In this document: positions 17,706 to 26,809 of the stretch, piece by piece | Layout: every line of letters begins with the position of its first letter | Position numbering within the stretch: the first letter of the stretch is position 1 | Assembly (NCBI RefSeq): GCF_001613345.1 | Contig: NZ_BDCE01000067.1 | Coordinates: forward strand, 1-64,000 | Length of the DNA: 64,000 nt | Source: Nocardia uniformis NBRC 13702 | Lineage (GTDB): Bacteria > Actinomycetota > Actinomycetes > Mycobacteriales > Mycobacteriaceae | Direction: 5' to 3' | Made by a program: the position numbers and the translations under genes | The notes under the pieces: generated by a model | Seen by the model: the letters and a program-made list of their open reading frames with translations, nothing else | Told to the model about the DNA's origin: nothing | Databases searched by the model: none

Positions 17706-20245
17706 AACGCGGGCAACTACGTATTTATCTGGGTGCGGCTCCGGGGGTAGGCAAAACCTTCTCGATGCTGTCGGAGGCACATCGCCGTCTCGAACGCGGC
17801 CGGGACCTCGTCGCGGCCGTGGTCGAGACCCACGGACGTGAGAAGACCGCACATATGCTGGCCGGTATCGAGCGCATCCCGCCCAAGCTGATCGAATACC
17901 GCGGCACCACGCTGCCGGAGCTCGACGTGGACGCGGTACTGCGGAGACAGCCCGCCGTGGTGCTCGTGGACGAGCTCGCGCACACCAATGTGCCGGGCGG
18001 TAAACACGAGAAGCGCTGGCAGGACGTGCACGAGCTGCTGAACGCCGGGATCGACGTGATCTCGACGGTCAATGTGCAGCATCTGGAGAGCCTCAATGAC
18101 GTGGTCGAGCAGATCACCGGGGTCGTGCAACGGGAAACCGTGCCGGACTGGGTGGTTCGCGGGGCCGATCAGGTCGAGCTGGTGGATATTACGCCGGAGG
18201 CGTTGCGGCGCAGGCTTTCCCACGGAAACGTCTATGCCGCGAACAAAGTGGACGCCGCGCTGCGCAACTACTTCCGGCCCGGCAATCTGACAGCGCTGCG
18301 CGAGTTGGCGCTACTGTGGCTGGCCGATCAGGTCGATGCCGCGCTGTCGAAATACCGTGCCGACCACCAGATCACCGCTACCTGGGAGGCGCGAGAGCGC
18401 GTCGTGGTCGCCGTGACCGGTGGGCCGGAGTCGGAAACCATCGTGCGCCGCGCCAGCCGTATCGCCACCAAATCCAGTGCGGCCCTGATCGTGGTGCACG
18501 TGGTGCGCGGTGACGGCCTGGCCGGGGTCTCGCCCCAGCGGCAGGGACGGCTGCGGGATCTGGCCACCAGTCTCGGCGCCAGTCTGCACACCGTCACCGG
18601 GGACGACGTGCCCACGGCCCTACTGGATTTCGCCCGGCAGGTGAACGCCACCCAGCTGGTGCTGGGTACCTCGCGGCGATCGCGGTGGGCACGCATGCTC
18701 GACGAGGGTATCGGCGCGAGCGTGGTGCAGCAGTCGGGCAAGATCGACGTGCACATGGTGACCCACGCGGAGTCCAAGCGGGGGCTGCGCTGGGCGCTGA
18801 CGCGGCGCGAACGCAGGCTCACCTCATGGGCGGCGGCAGTGCTGGTGCCGTGGCTCATCTGCGCGGTGAGCGCACTGTGGCTGGACCGGTTCCTCGAGAT
18901 CGGCGGCGAGAGCGCGCTGTTCTTCATCGGCGTCATCGCGGTATCTCTCCTGGGCGGCATCGCCCCGGCGCTGCTGTCGGCGCTGCTGTCGGGGCTGCTG
19001 CTGAACTGGTTCTTCACCGACCCGCGCTACAGCTTCACCATCGACGAACTGAACAATGCCCTCACCATCGTGGTGCTGCTGGTGGTCGCGGTGGCGGTGG
19101 CGGCGCTGGTGGACGTGGCGGCAAAACGAACCCGGGAGGCGCGCAAGGCTTCTCGGCAAGCCGAACTGCTGACGCTGTTCGCGGGCGCTGTGCTGCACGG
19201 CGCGGATCTGCATGCCCTCCTCGAACGCGCGCGGGAGACCTACCGGCAACGCGCGGTCAGCTTCGTCACCGACGAGGGCGTCGTGGCATCGGTCGGGGAA
19301 GATCCGCCACAGCGAGCCGACGACGCCGACAGCGCCCTGGAGGCGGGCGACGATTCACACTGGCTACTGCTCAGCGGCGGTCGACTCGCGCCCAACGACC
19401 GCCTCGTGCTGGGCGCGGTCGCGAATCAGGCCGCGGGACTGGTCAATCAACGACAGCTGCGGGAGGAAGCCAGTGCGGCGCAGGCAGTGCTGGAGGCCGA
19501 CAAACTGAGGCGGGCGCTGCTGTCGGCGGTGAGCCATGACCTGCGCACCCCACTGGCCGGGGCCAAGGCCGCGGTGTCGAGCCTGCGCAGTGACGACGTG
19601 GAATTCTCGCCCGAGGACACCGCCGAATTACTGGAGACCATCGAGGAATCGGTGGACCAGCTCACCGCACTGGTAGGCAACCTGCTCGACTCGTCACGGC
19701 TCATGGTGGGCGTGGTACAACCGCAGGTACGGCGGGTGTACCTGGAAGAGGTCGTGCACCGGGCGCTGGTCAGTATGGGCACGCGCGGTCTCCGGCGAGC
19801 CGCCATGAACCGGGTGAAGGTGGAGGTCGGCAGTGTGTCGGTGTGCGCCGACGGCGGACTGCTGGAACGAGTGCTGGCCAACCTGATCGACAATGCGGTG
19901 CGCTACGCCCCGGCCGACGCCCCGATCCGGGTGACGGCGGAACGAACCGGCGATCGCGTGGCGATCACCGTCGTCGATGCCGGGCCGGGGGTGCCGACCG
20001 GCATGGAAGATCAACTGTTCGAGCCGTTCCAGCGGCTGGGCGACCGGGACAACTCCGTCGGGGTGGGGCTCGGCCTATCGGTGGTGCGCGGCTTCGTGGA
20101 CGCCATGGGCGGCACCGTGCACGCCGAACCGACACCCGGTGGAGGATTGACAATGGTGATCGACCTACCCGCCGGGGGCACTGGCTCCGAAGACTCCCCC
20201 GAGGGCTGCACCGAAAACAAGAACTCAGAACAGGAGAACAGGTGA
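17702..20245 (+). CDS. kdpD: Potassium sensor histidine kinase
   Basis: KdpD senses K+ limitation and phosphorylates KdpE to switch on kdpFABC. The 847-residue protein has the N-terminal KdpD domain with Walker A GAAPGVGKT (about residues 9-17) and DELAHTNVPGGKHEKRW (near 90), a universal-stress-protein domain (about 240-360), four membrane helices (about 380-470), a GAF-like region, and a C-terminal kinase with the phospho-acceptor SAVSHDLRTPLAG and ATP-binding N, G1 and G2 boxes (NLIDNAVRYA, DAGPGVP, GVGLGLS). GTG 17702 fits the family N-terminus and overlaps the preceding small ORF; longer open frames upstream are not supported. kdpE overlaps its stop by 4 bp. Confidence 0.95.
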   Translation: MKRGQLRIYLGAAPGVGKTFSMLSEAHRRLERGRDLVAAVVETHGREKTAHMLAGIERIPPKLIEYRGTTLPELDVDAVLRRQPAVVLVDELAHTNVPGGKHEKRWQDVHELLNAGIDVISTVNVQHLESLNDVVEQITGVVQRETVPDWVVRGADQVELVDITPEALRRRLSHGNVYAANKVDAALRNYFRPGNLTALRELALLWLADQVDAALSKYRADHQITATWEARERVVVAVTGGPESETIVRRASRIATKSSAALIVVHVVRGDGLAGVSPQRQGRLRDLATSLGASLHTVTGDDVPTALLDFARQVNATQLVLGTSRRSRWARMLDEGIGASVVQQSGKIDVHMVTHAESKRGLRWALTRRERRLTSWAAAVLVPWLICAVSALWLDRFLEIGGESALFFIGVIAVSLLGGIAPALLSALLSGLLLNWFFTDPRYSFTIDELNNALTIVVLLVVAVAVAALVDVAAKRTREARKASRQAELLTLFAGAVLHGADLHALLERARETYRQRAVSFVTDEGVVASVGEDPPQRADDADSALEAGDDSHWLLLSGGRLAPNDRLVLGAVANQAAGLVNQRQLREEASAAQAVLEADKLRRALLSAVSHDLRTPLAGAKAAVSSLRSDDVEFSPEDTAELLETIEESVDQLTALVGNLLDSSRLMVGVVQPQVRRVYLEEVVHRALVSMGTRGLRRAAMNRVKVEVGSVSVCADGGLLERVLANLIDNAVRYAPADAPIRVTAERTGDRVAITVVDAGPGVPTGMEDQLFEPFQRLGDRDNSVGVGLGLSVVRGFVDAMGGTVHAEPTPGGGLTMVIDLPAGGTGSEDSPEGCTENKNSEQENR

Positions 20246-20943
20246 CGACATCGGCCGCGGCGCCGACCAAAGTCCTTGTGGTCGACGATGAACCACAGAT
20301 TCTGCGCGCCTTGCGCATCAATCTGTCGGTACGCGGCTACGAGGTGATCACGGCCGCGAACGGCGCGGCGGCGCTCCGGGCCGCCGCCGAGAAACATCCG
20401 GACGTGGTGGTGCTGGATCTGGGCCTGCCGGATATGGACGGGATCGAGGTGCTCGAGGGGCTGCGTGGATGGTCGACCGCACCGGTGATCGTGCTGTCGG
20501 CGCGCACCGACTCCTCGGACAAGGTGGAGGCGCTCGACGCGGGCGCGGACGACTACGTGACCAAGCCGTTCGGCATGGACGAACTGCTGGCGCGGTTGCG
20601 CGCCGCGGTTCGTCGCGGTGCCGCCGGCGGCGATGCCGCCGAGCCGGTGGTCGAGACCCCGTCCTTCACCGTCGATCTCGCGATGAAGAAGGTCACCCGC
20701 CACGGCAAGGATGTTCATCTCACCCCCACCGAGTGGGGCATGCTGGAAATGCTGGTCCGCAACAAGGGGAAGCTGGTCGGCCGCCGGGAGTTGTTGCGGG
20801 AGGTGTGGGGTCCGGCCTACGCGACCGAAACCCATTACCTGCGGGTGTATCTCGCGCAGCTGCGCCGCAAGTTGGAGGACGATCCCTCACAGCCGAAACA
20901 TCTGCTGACCGAGGCCGGTATGGGATACCGGTTCCAGGCGTAA
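20242..20943 (+). CDS. kdpE: OmpR-type response regulator of the Kdp system
   Basis: A 233-residue response regulator: receiver domain with VVDDEPQILRAL, the phospho-acceptor Asp in VLDLGLPDMDG (near residue 57) and the conserved Lys in YVTKPFGMDELLARL, then a winged-helix OmpR/PhoB DNA-binding domain with LTPTEWGMLEMLVRNKGKLV. GTG 20242 overlaps the kdpD TGA (GTGA), with AGGAG 5 nt upstream. It is expected to activate the divergent pump operon at 17269-17549. Its stop lies 3 bp from the convergent P450 gene. Confidence 0.95.
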   Translation: MTTSAAAPTKVLVVDDEPQILRALRINLSVRGYEVITAANGAAALRAAAEKHPDVVVLDLGLPDMDGIEVLEGLRGWSTAPVIVLSARTDSSDKVEALDAGADDYVTKPFGMDELLARLRAAVRRGAAGGDAAEPVVETPSFTVDLAMKKVTRHGKDVHLTPTEWGMLEMLVRNKGKLVGRRELLREVWGPAYATETHYLRVYLAQLRRKLEDDPSQPKHLLTEAGMGYRFQA

Positions 20944-20946
20944 CCC

Positions 20947-22140
20947 CTACCGCGACAGGCGGATCGGCAGCGCCTTCAGACCGTTGTTCAGATTGGATCT
21001 GATGCGGCGGGCGTCGCCGATCTGCTCGATCGTCGGGAATCGCGCGAACAGCTCCTCGAAGAAGACGCGGCCCTCCAACCGGGCCAGGTGCACACCGAGG
21101 CAGTAGTGCTGTGCGAGTCCGAAAGACAGGTGCGGGTTCGGGTTTCGCCGGATATCGAAGCGCTGCGGGTCGTCGAAGACCTGCTCGTCGCGATTGGCGG
21201 AGGTGTACCACATGGCGACCTTGTCCCCGGCCTTGATGGGTACGCCCCGGATTTCGGTATCGGCGGTGGCGGTGCGGCGGAAGTAGTGCAGCGGGTTGGC
21301 GTAGCGCAGGATCTCCTCCACCGCACCGGCGATCAGAGCAGGGTTGTCGCGCAGGGCCCGCAGCTGTTGCGGATGTTGCAGCAGCAGGTGCAATCCCGAC
21401 GACAGCATGGTTTTGGTGGTGTCATTGCCCGCGGTGACGAGCTGGGTGAAGAAGCTGCCGAATTCGAGGTCGGTCATGGCTTGTCCGCCGTACTGCCCCG
21501 CCAGAATCAGCGAGGTGAGGTCGGCGCGCGGCGCTTCGGTACGGCGCGCCATGGCGAACTGAATGGCGTAGACGGCCATCTTGGTGACCTCGGCGGTGGC
21601 ATCGAAATCACCGACCAGCTCCGGATCCTGTTGGCTGGTGGACTGTTCGGCCCAATGCCGGATACTCGGCCAGTCGGCGGCCGGAATCCCGAACAGCCCA
21701 CCCACCACCTGGCTCGGCAGCACGCCCGCGACGTCGTGCACGAATTCCACCTCGCCGTCCACGCTGTCCAACAGCTGCACGGTGAGCTCCCGGATCCGGT
21801 CTTCCAGCTCACCCATCACCTTGGCCTTGAAGTGTTCCGCGAGGGGCTTGCGATATTCGGTATGCCGCGGCGGATCCATCATGAGCAACATATTGCGGGT
21901 CATTTCGAGGCGTTCGGGCGGTTGATTCTCCAGGATCACGCCCTCGCGTTCCGCCGAGAACAGCAGCGGATCGCGGGCCACGTGCGCGACATCGGCATGC
22001 GTGAGAATGGCCCAGTAGCCGGGCTCACCGGGCATCGGCTGCCAGTACACCGGCCGCGTGCGCCGCAACTCGGCGAAGATCTCGTGGATCGGCCCGTCGA
22101 CGTAGAGGTCCGGATCATAGATGTCGATGACCGTGCTCAC
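20947..22140 (-). CDS. Cytochrome P450 (397 aa)
   Basis: A soluble bacterial-type P450. Visible landmarks are the I-helix oxygen-activation motif TAGNDTTKT, the K-helix ExxR in EEILRYANP, and the haem ligand Cys in SFGLAQHYCLGVHLARLEG; the second Gly of FGxGxHxCxG is Ala here. The segment MDPPRHTEYRKPLAEHF is the usual C-helix region. GTG 22140 is chosen because it has GAGGTGG upstream and the conserved N-terminal region begins there, although the frame is open to 22296. No ferredoxin or reductase gene is adjacent, so redox partners must be encoded elsewhere. The sequence recalls the CYP124/125/142 group of lipid and sterol hydroxylases, but the substrate is not deducible. Confidence 0.88.
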   Translation of the reverse strand: MSTVIDIYDPDLYVDGPIHEIFAELRRTRPVYWQPMPGEPGYWAILTHADVAHVARDPLLFSAEREGVILENQPPERLEMTRNMLLMMDPPRHTEYRKPLAEHFKAKVMGELEDRIRELTVQLLDSVDGEVEFVHDVAGVLPSQVVGGLFGIPAADWPSIRHWAEQSTSQQDPELVGDFDATAEVTKMAVYAIQFAMARRTEAPRADLTSLILAGQYGGQAMTDLEFGSFFTQLVTAGNDTTKTMLSSGLHLLLQHPQQLRALRDNPALIAGAVEEILRYANPLHYFRRTATADTEIRGVPIKAGDKVAMWYTSANRDEQVFDDPQRFDIRRNPNPHLSFGLAQHYCLGVHLARLEGRVFFEELFARFPTIEQIGDARRIRSNLNNGLKALPIRLSR

Positions 22141-22280
22141 GGCCCACCTCGTATTCACTTGCGGCCTACTGGTTTCGCTTCGACGGTAAGCCGCACCGGC
22201 CCGCCGTACGCGGGCTTTCGCAATGACGATCCCGGTCAGCGGACACCCCAGATCCGCCGCCCGAACATCCATCCCGGACG

Positions 22281-22952
22281 ATGGAGCCCATGTCACTCGA
22301 GGCCATTGTGTTCGATATGGACGGCGTACTGATCGATACCGAACCCATCTGGGAGGAGGTGCGCCGCGGCTATATCGACGAGCTGGGCGGGCGGTGGCTG
22401 CCCGATACCCAGGACCGGCTCATGGGTATGAGCACCGCCGAATGGGCCGACTACCTGAGCACCGACCTGTTGGACGGCACGCGCACCCCGGCTCAGGTGG
22501 CCGAGGAGGTCATCGACGCTATGAGCGCCCGCTACGCCGACCACCTGCCGCTGCTGCCGGATGCCGTCGACACCGTGCGGCGATTGAGCGAACGCTTCAC
22601 GCTCGGCCTGGCCAGCTCCTCACCGCGCAAGCTCATCGATGTGGTGCTCGACCACATGGGCGTCACCGAACTCTTCCGCGCCACCGTCTCCACCGAGGAG
22701 GTCCCGCGCGGAAAGCCCTCGCCCGACGGCTATCTCGAAGCCGCCGGGCGCCTCGGGATCGCACCCGAGCGCTGCGCGGCCATCGAGGATTCCAGCAATG
22801 GCCTGCGCTCGGCACACGCCGCGGGTATGACCGTGATCGCCGTTCCGCACCACCGCTACCCGCCCGCACCGGATGCTCTCGGCCTGGCCGCCCACGTGGC
22901 GGACGGGTTGAAGAACGTCACCGGCGAGCTCATCGCCTCGCTCGAGGATTAG
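22281..22952 (+). CDS. HAD-superfamily hydrolase, beta-phosphoglucomutase/phosphatase-like
   Basis: A 223-residue HAD phosphatase with motif I VFDMDGVLIDTEP (nucleophile Asp near residue 12), motif II LASSSP, motif III Lys in RGKPSPDGYLEAA, and motif IV AIEDSSNGLRSAHAAGM. A C1-type helical cap follows motif I. This subgroup covers phosphoglycolate phosphatase, beta-phosphoglucomutase and sugar phosphatases. ATG 22281 and ATG 22290 are both possible; neither has an ideal Shine-Dalgarno. Divergent from the P450 gene with a 140-bp gap; no operon partner. Confidence 0.85.
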   Translation: MEPMSLEAIVFDMDGVLIDTEPIWEEVRRGYIDELGGRWLPDTQDRLMGMSTAEWADYLSTDLLDGTRTPAQVAEEVIDAMSARYADHLPLLPDAVDTVRRLSERFTLGLASSSPRKLIDVVLDHMGVTELFRATVSTEEVPRGKPSPDGYLEAAGRLGIAPERCAAIEDSSNGLRSAHAAGMTVIAVPHHRYPPAPDALGLAAHVADGLKNVTGELIASLED

Positions 22953-23097
22953 CCCAGCCCGAGTCCGGCGGCAATCGACTCCCGCGGCGCGATACCCGGT
23001 GCCATGCCTGTTGCCGCGCCGCCGTCCGACGATCCCTCATGGCATCGGAATGCGGTCGCTGACCCGCTGCGCACCCGCCGTGCGGGAAACTGGTTCG

Positions 23098-23544
23098 GTG
23101 ACCACCGAGAACGGCCGCCCCGGACCGCCGACCGCCAGCACCTCGATCATTGTGCTGACGCTCGCCCACCGAGTCGAAGTCGAACTCGGTGCGGCACTCG
23201 CACCCCTGAATCTCACGGTTTCCCGGCTGGCGCTACTCGGGCATATCGCGAGCGTGCCGGGGGCGTCGTTCAGCGATCTGGCCCGCATGGGCGCCATCAG
23301 TGTGCAGAGCGTGCACTCGGCGATGAAGACGCTGGTGGCGGCGGGGCTGGTCCGTGACCGCACGGCGCGTGCCGGATCCGCCTCGACCATCGAGCTCACC
23401 GCCAAGGGCGCTCGCCTGCTCCGGGCCGCCGAGGACGTCATCGCCGAGGTCGACGACCGACTGTTCGGGCCGGAGGCAGACCTCGCGCAACGCCTGGTCG
23501 GCGAGGCAGCCCTGGCCGCATTCGTCGGCCGGTTCGGTTCCTGA
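23098..23544 (+). CDS. MarR-family transcriptional regulator
   Basis: A 148-residue winged-helix regulator with LTVSRLALLGHIASVPG, the recognition region SFSDLARMGAISVQSVHSAM (about residues 60-80), and the wing followed by GSASTIELTAKGARLLRAAE. MarR proteins usually repress the gene next to them and are released by a small molecule. GTG 23098 is the best start by domain position. Immediately downstream, two 17-bp palindromes of one pattern overlap the promoter of the following membrane-protein gene, which makes that gene the probable target. Confidence 0.87.
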   Translation: MTTENGRPGPPTASTSIIVLTLAHRVEVELGAALAPLNLTVSRLALLGHIASVPGASFSDLARMGAISVQSVHSAMKTLVAAGLVRDRTARAGSASTIELTAKGARLLRAAEDVIAEVDDRLFGPEADLAQRLVGEAALAAFVGRFGS

Positions 23545-23582
23545 GTCGCGACCTTCACGGCGGGCGTGAGCTCGTACACAAC

Positions 23583-23628
23583 CTTCAACATGCCTGAAGC
23601 TCGGTGCTACGCTTCAGTCATCCTGAAG
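23583..23628 (+). promoter_or_regulatory. Promoter with two MarR-type operators
   Basis: CTTCAA-CATGC-CTGAAG (23583-23599) and CTTCAG-TCATC-CTGAAG (23612-23628) share the pattern CTTCA(N7)TGAAG and have centres 29 bp apart. A possible promoter, TTCAAC (23585-23590) with TACGCT (23608-23613) and a 17-bp spacer, is covered by them: the first site overlaps -35 and the second overlaps -10 and the start. This placement fits repression of the membrane-protein gene by the MarR protein encoded just upstream. Confidence 0.7.
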
Positions 23629-23642
23629 GTTGGAGGAAGTTC

Positions 23643-24089
23643 ATGAAGCAGGTGCTGCTCTCGGTCCATGTGCTGGCCGGAATCATCTTCGTCGGCGGCT
23701 CGGCCGTCGCCGCGAGCCTGTTCCCCCGCTACGCCCCCATTGCCGTCGCCGCGGGTGAGACGCCCGCGCCGGAACGCAATCCGGCCGTGGCCCGGGCCTT
23801 CCACCGCATTACCGGCAATTACGCACTGCTCGCGATCATCGTGCCGGTCGTCGGGATCGCCCTGGCGATCTATCAGGGCCGAATGAGCGAGATCTGGATC
23901 ACCATCGCCATGGCGCTGACCTTCATCGCGGGCGGCATTCTCGCCGTGGTCATCCACCCCATGCAACGCGAAGCCCTCGCCGCACCCGACGACGGCCGTC
24001 GCCTGCGCACCCTCGGCATGTTCGCGGGCATCTACAACCTGCTGTGGACCGTGGTGGTCGTCCTCATGATCGTGCGCCCCGGGGCCTGA
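23643..24089 (+). CDS. Four-helix membrane protein, DUF2269-like
   Basis: A 148-residue protein with four hydrophobic helices: residues 3-25 (LLSVHVLAGIIFVGGSAVAA), about 62-85, 92-112 and 125-147. The first helix has HVLAGIIFVGG, as in DUF2269 and related haem-oxidase-like small membrane proteins, with His 8 conserved in that group. GGAGGA lies 6-8 nt before ATG 23643. It follows a MarR regulator with two operators in between, so it is probably an inducible membrane function, but its role is unknown. Confidence 0.72.
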   Translation: MKQVLLSVHVLAGIIFVGGSAVAASLFPRYAPIAVAAGETPAPERNPAVARAFHRITGNYALLAIIVPVVGIALAIYQGRMSEIWITIAMALTFIAGGILAVVIHPMQREALAAPDDGRRLRTLGMFAGIYNLLWTVVVVLMIVRPGA

Positions 24090-24182
24090 GTACGCCCCGG
24101 AATTCGCCCGGCACTCCCGGTGTTTCGCATTGTCCGGATAGGCCTCGCATCGCCCATCCGGAGCAAATGGGAGGATCGTGCT

Positions 24183-24647
24183 ATGTCCGAACAGACCACC
24201 GCACCGCAGACCGCCGCGCCGACCCAGGCCGCCGAACCGGTAGAGCTCTGGGCCGAACGCACCGGGACCCGGGCCTACACCGGACGCAATAACCGCGGTG
24301 GTGAGGTACTGATCGCCTCGCAGGGCGTACCCGGGGCCTTCACACCCGGCGAGCTGTTGAAGATCGCGCTGGCCGGCTGCACCGGCCTCAGTGCCGATTT
24401 CACCCTCTCCCGCCGCCTCGGCGACGACTTCGACGCCACCGTGCGCGTCTCCGGTGACGCGGACCGCGAGAACGAGGTCTACCCCGAACTCAACGAGTCG
24501 TTCGAACTCGATCTCAGCGAACTCGACGAGGAGACGCGGCAGCGATTGCTGGTCGCCGCGCAGCGGTCCATCGACCGGGTCTGCACCGTGGGCCGCACGC
24601 TCAAGGCGGGCACCGTGGTCAATCTGACTTTCAAGATCGACGAGTGA
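24183..24647 (+). CDS. OsmC/Ohr-family peroxiredoxin-like protein
   Basis: 154 residues with the OsmC fold. The two redox cysteines stand in LAGCTGLSADFTL (near residue 65) and RVCTVGRTLKAG (near 136), as in OsmC/Ohr proteins that reduce organic hydroperoxides using dihydrolipoyl or low-molecular-weight thiols. The N-terminal 20 residues are Ala/Pro/Thr-rich and probably disordered. ATG 24183 has GGGAGG about 8 nt upstream. It is the first gene of a run in which each successive frame overlaps the last by 1-4 bp: acyP, a YgiB-like protein and an ATP-grasp ligase. An OsmC-acyP pairing is, from memory, also found beside fpg/rnc in M. tuberculosis. Confidence 0.87.
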   Translation: MSEQTTAPQTAAPTQAAEPVELWAERTGTRAYTGRNNRGGEVLIASQGVPGAFTPGELLKIALAGCTGLSADFTLSRRLGDDFDATVRVSGDADRENEVYPELNESFELDLSELDEETRQRLLVAAQRSIDRVCTVGRTLKAGTVVNLTFKIDE

Positions 24648-24925
24648 CGGACGAACCGGTCCGACTGAGCGCCTGGGTGCACGGGTATGTGCAGGGCGTG
24701 GGATTCCGCTGGTGGACCCGGTCCCGCGCCCTGGAACTCGGTCTCGTCGGCTACGCCCGCAATCACCGCGACGGCCGCGTACACGTGGTCGCCGAGGGCC
24801 CGCGCCAACACTGCGAGGCGCTGCTCGAGCTATTACGCTCCGGCGATACCCCTGGGCGCGTGGACCTCGTTGTGGAAGACTGGGGCGCCGTACAGGGCGA
24901 TATGAGCGGATTCGAGGAGCGTTAG
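24644..24925 (+). CDS. acyP: Acylphosphatase
   Basis: A 93-residue acylphosphatase, a small ferredoxin-like-fold enzyme that hydrolyses acyl phosphates. The catalytic Arg is in GYVQGVGFRWWT (residues 14-25) and the catalytic Asn in YARNHRDGRVHV (near 41), both present. GTG 24644 overlaps the OsmC stop by 4 bp (GTGA), and its TAG overlaps the next start by 1 bp (TAGTG). In this operon an ATP-grasp ligase, which forms acyl-phosphate intermediates, is encoded two genes later, so the acylphosphatase could clear such intermediates; that link is my inference. Confidence 0.93.
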   Translation: MTDEPVRLSAWVHGYVQGVGFRWWTRSRALELGLVGYARNHRDGRVHVVAEGPRQHCEALLELLRSGDTPGRVDLVVEDWGAVQGDMSGFEER

Positions 24926-25617
24926 TGGCCGGGGAGTTCCCAGAGGACGAGCGTCCGGATCGCCCTGTCGCGGAAAACACGCCGCCTACCACGCCGGGCT
25001 TCGAACCTCTCATTCCCCCAAGCGAATCCGACGCCCGGCAGCGCGGCAGTATGCAGCGGCAGGAACCCGGCGTCACCGCGCCGCGCCCGCCGACCGTCGC
25101 CGAGGCGCGGGCGCGCGAGAAGGCGCGCAAACGCGCCGAGGAGCAGGCGCGGGCGGCAGCCGACGCCGAGGCGGCCAAGAAGAAGCAGCGGAAGAAGCTG
25201 CTCATCGGCGGAGCCGCCGTAGTCGGCGTGGCCGGTCTGGTCGGCGGCGGATACCTGGCCTACAGCGCCATTACCGCGCCCGAGGTGACCGCCTACTGCA
25301 CAATTATCGCCAAGAAGGGTGAGCGGGTCCCCATCGGCAATGGCGAGACAATCGTTGCCACGCAGGACAATCAGGAGATCGTCGTCCCGGACAACTACTG
25401 CGAGACCGCCTCCCGGTCCGGCGGCAGTGGCAGCGGTGGCATCTTCATCCTGGCGGGCAGCCAGTACCGCTACTACTACGGCGGCGGTAACAACACCGTC
25501 GGCAAGCCCCCCGTCGGCGGCACCACGGTGAAACCCAAGGGCGCGTCGATCAAAACCAAGAGCGGAACAACGATCCAGCGCGGCGGGCTGGGCACCAAGA
25601 TCGGCGGCGGGTCGTAA
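24925..25617 (+). CDS. YgiB/DUF1190-like single-span membrane protein
   Basis: 230 residues: a charged, low-complexity N-terminus with a coiled-coil-like stretch (about 55-88, rich in Ala, Glu, Lys, Arg), one transmembrane helix (about 92-115), then an outer domain with two Cys (near 123 and 153) and a Gly/Tyr-rich tail containing FILAGSQYRYYYGGG and a final IQRGGLGTKIGGG. The tail pattern (aromatic-Gly stretch then RGGxG) resembles E. coli YgiB/YjfM (DUF1190), which is encoded next to a glutathionylspermidine-synthetase-like gene just as here. GTG 24925 overlaps the acyP TAG, and its TAA overlaps the next ATG (TAATG). Homology to DUF1190 is inferred from pattern and context. Confidence 0.65.
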   Translation: MAGEFPEDERPDRPVAENTPPTTPGFEPLIPPSESDARQRGSMQRQEPGVTAPRPPTVAEARAREKARKRAEEQARAAADAEAAKKKQRKKLLIGGAAVVGVAGLVGGGYLAYSAITAPEVTAYCTIIAKKGERVPIGNGETIVATQDNQEIVVPDNYCETASRSGGSGSGGIFILAGSQYRYYYGGGNNTVGKPPVGGTTVKPKGASIKTKSGTTIQRGGLGTKIGGGS

Positions 25618-26783
25618 TGCGGCGCATGCGCGGTAACCCACGCGCCAGCTGGAAGCAGACCATCGAGAGTCAGGGCCTGGTATACGGGACACCCGGTCGC
25701 GATGCCAACGGTGAACCGCGGCCCTACTGGGACGAATCGGTGCACTACGAATTCGATATGGACGAGATCCTGGCCCTGGAGGCTCAGGTCGAGGTCCTGC
25801 ACACCATGTGCCTGCATGCCGTCGAGCAGATCGTACTCACCAATCGTTTCGCCGATTTCGGTCTGCCGCAATGGAGTTGGGAACCCATCGCCAATTCCTG
25901 GAAGCGTTCCGACCCGCATATCTACGGCCGCTTCGACCTGCGCTACGACGGTCGCGGCCCGGCAAAGCTGTTGGAGTACAACGCCGATACACCGACCTCC
26001 CTGGTCGAGGCGGCAATTGTGCAGTGGCACTGGCTCACCGATACCCACCCGGACGACGACCAGTGGAATTCACTGCACGAGAACCTAGTAGCGCGCTGGG
26101 GTGAACTGCGCGATGTACTGCCCACCGGCGAACTGCACTTCGCCTGGTCCGGCGCCGATGCCAGCGGCGAGGACAATGTCACCACCGCCTATATGCAGGA
26201 GACCGCCGCCGAGGCCGGATTCGACACCACCGCACTGCCACTCGAAGAAATCGGCTGGGATCTCGAACTGGAACGGTTCGTCGATCTGGCGGAAGCTCCC
26301 ATCGAATCCATCTTCAAGCTGTACCCGTGGGAATGGGTGCTCGACGACGATTTCGGTAAACGCGTGGTGAATTCGCTGCCGCAGACCATGTGGATGGAGC
26401 CGCTGTGGAAGACGCTGCTGTCCAATAAGGCGCTGCTGGCGGTGCTCTGGGAGATGTACCCCGGCCACCCCAATCTGCTGCCCACCTACCTCGACGATCC
26501 ACATGAGCTCACCGAGTACATTCGCAAACCCAAGCTCGGCCGCGAGGGCGCGAATATGACCATTGTCGGCGCGGGGATGGAAACCGCGACCGGCGGTGTG
26601 TACGGCGAGGAAGGCTTCGTCTACCAATTGCTGGATCCGCTACCGGAATTCGACGGTATGCGGCCGGTACTGGGCGCCTGGATCGTGGGCGACACCTCCG
26701 CCGGCCTCGGAATCCGCGAAACCGCCGGCCTGATCACCGATGATGGGGCGGCCTTCGTCCCACACCGCATTCCGCAACCCTGA
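25617..26783 (+). CDS. Glutathionylspermidine-synthetase-like ATP-grasp ligase (YgiC/YjfC type)
   Basis: A 388-residue protein matching only the synthetase (ATP-grasp) half of glutathionylspermidine synthetase, without the amidase domain. Seen are RFDLRYDGRGPAKLLEYNAD (near residue 104), the metal/ATP-binding loop RKPKLGREGANMTIVG (near 305) and a C-terminal GAWIVGDTSAGLGIRE. The known chemistry is ATP-dependent amide-bond formation through an acyl phosphate. Actinobacteria of this kind make mycothiol rather than glutathione, so the substrates are probably different and unknown. ATG 25617 overlaps the stop of the YgiB-like gene (TAATG); DUF350 follows after 26 bp. Confidence 0.88.
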   Translation: MRRMRGNPRASWKQTIESQGLVYGTPGRDANGEPRPYWDESVHYEFDMDEILALEAQVEVLHTMCLHAVEQIVLTNRFADFGLPQWSWEPIANSWKRSDPHIYGRFDLRYDGRGPAKLLEYNADTPTSLVEAAIVQWHWLTDTHPDDDQWNSLHENLVARWGELRDVLPTGELHFAWSGADASGEDNVTTAYMQETAAEAGFDTTALPLEEIGWDLELERFVDLAEAPIESIFKLYPWEWVLDDDFGKRVVNSLPQTMWMEPLWKTLLSNKALLAVLWEMYPGHPNLLPTYLDDPHELTEYIRKPKLGREGANMTIVGAGMETATGGVYGEEGFVYQLLDPLPEFDGMRPVLGAWIVGDTSAGLGIRETAGLITDDGAAFVPHRIPQP

Positions 26784-26809
26784 CTTCCCACCTACCTGGA
26801 GGACAAACG

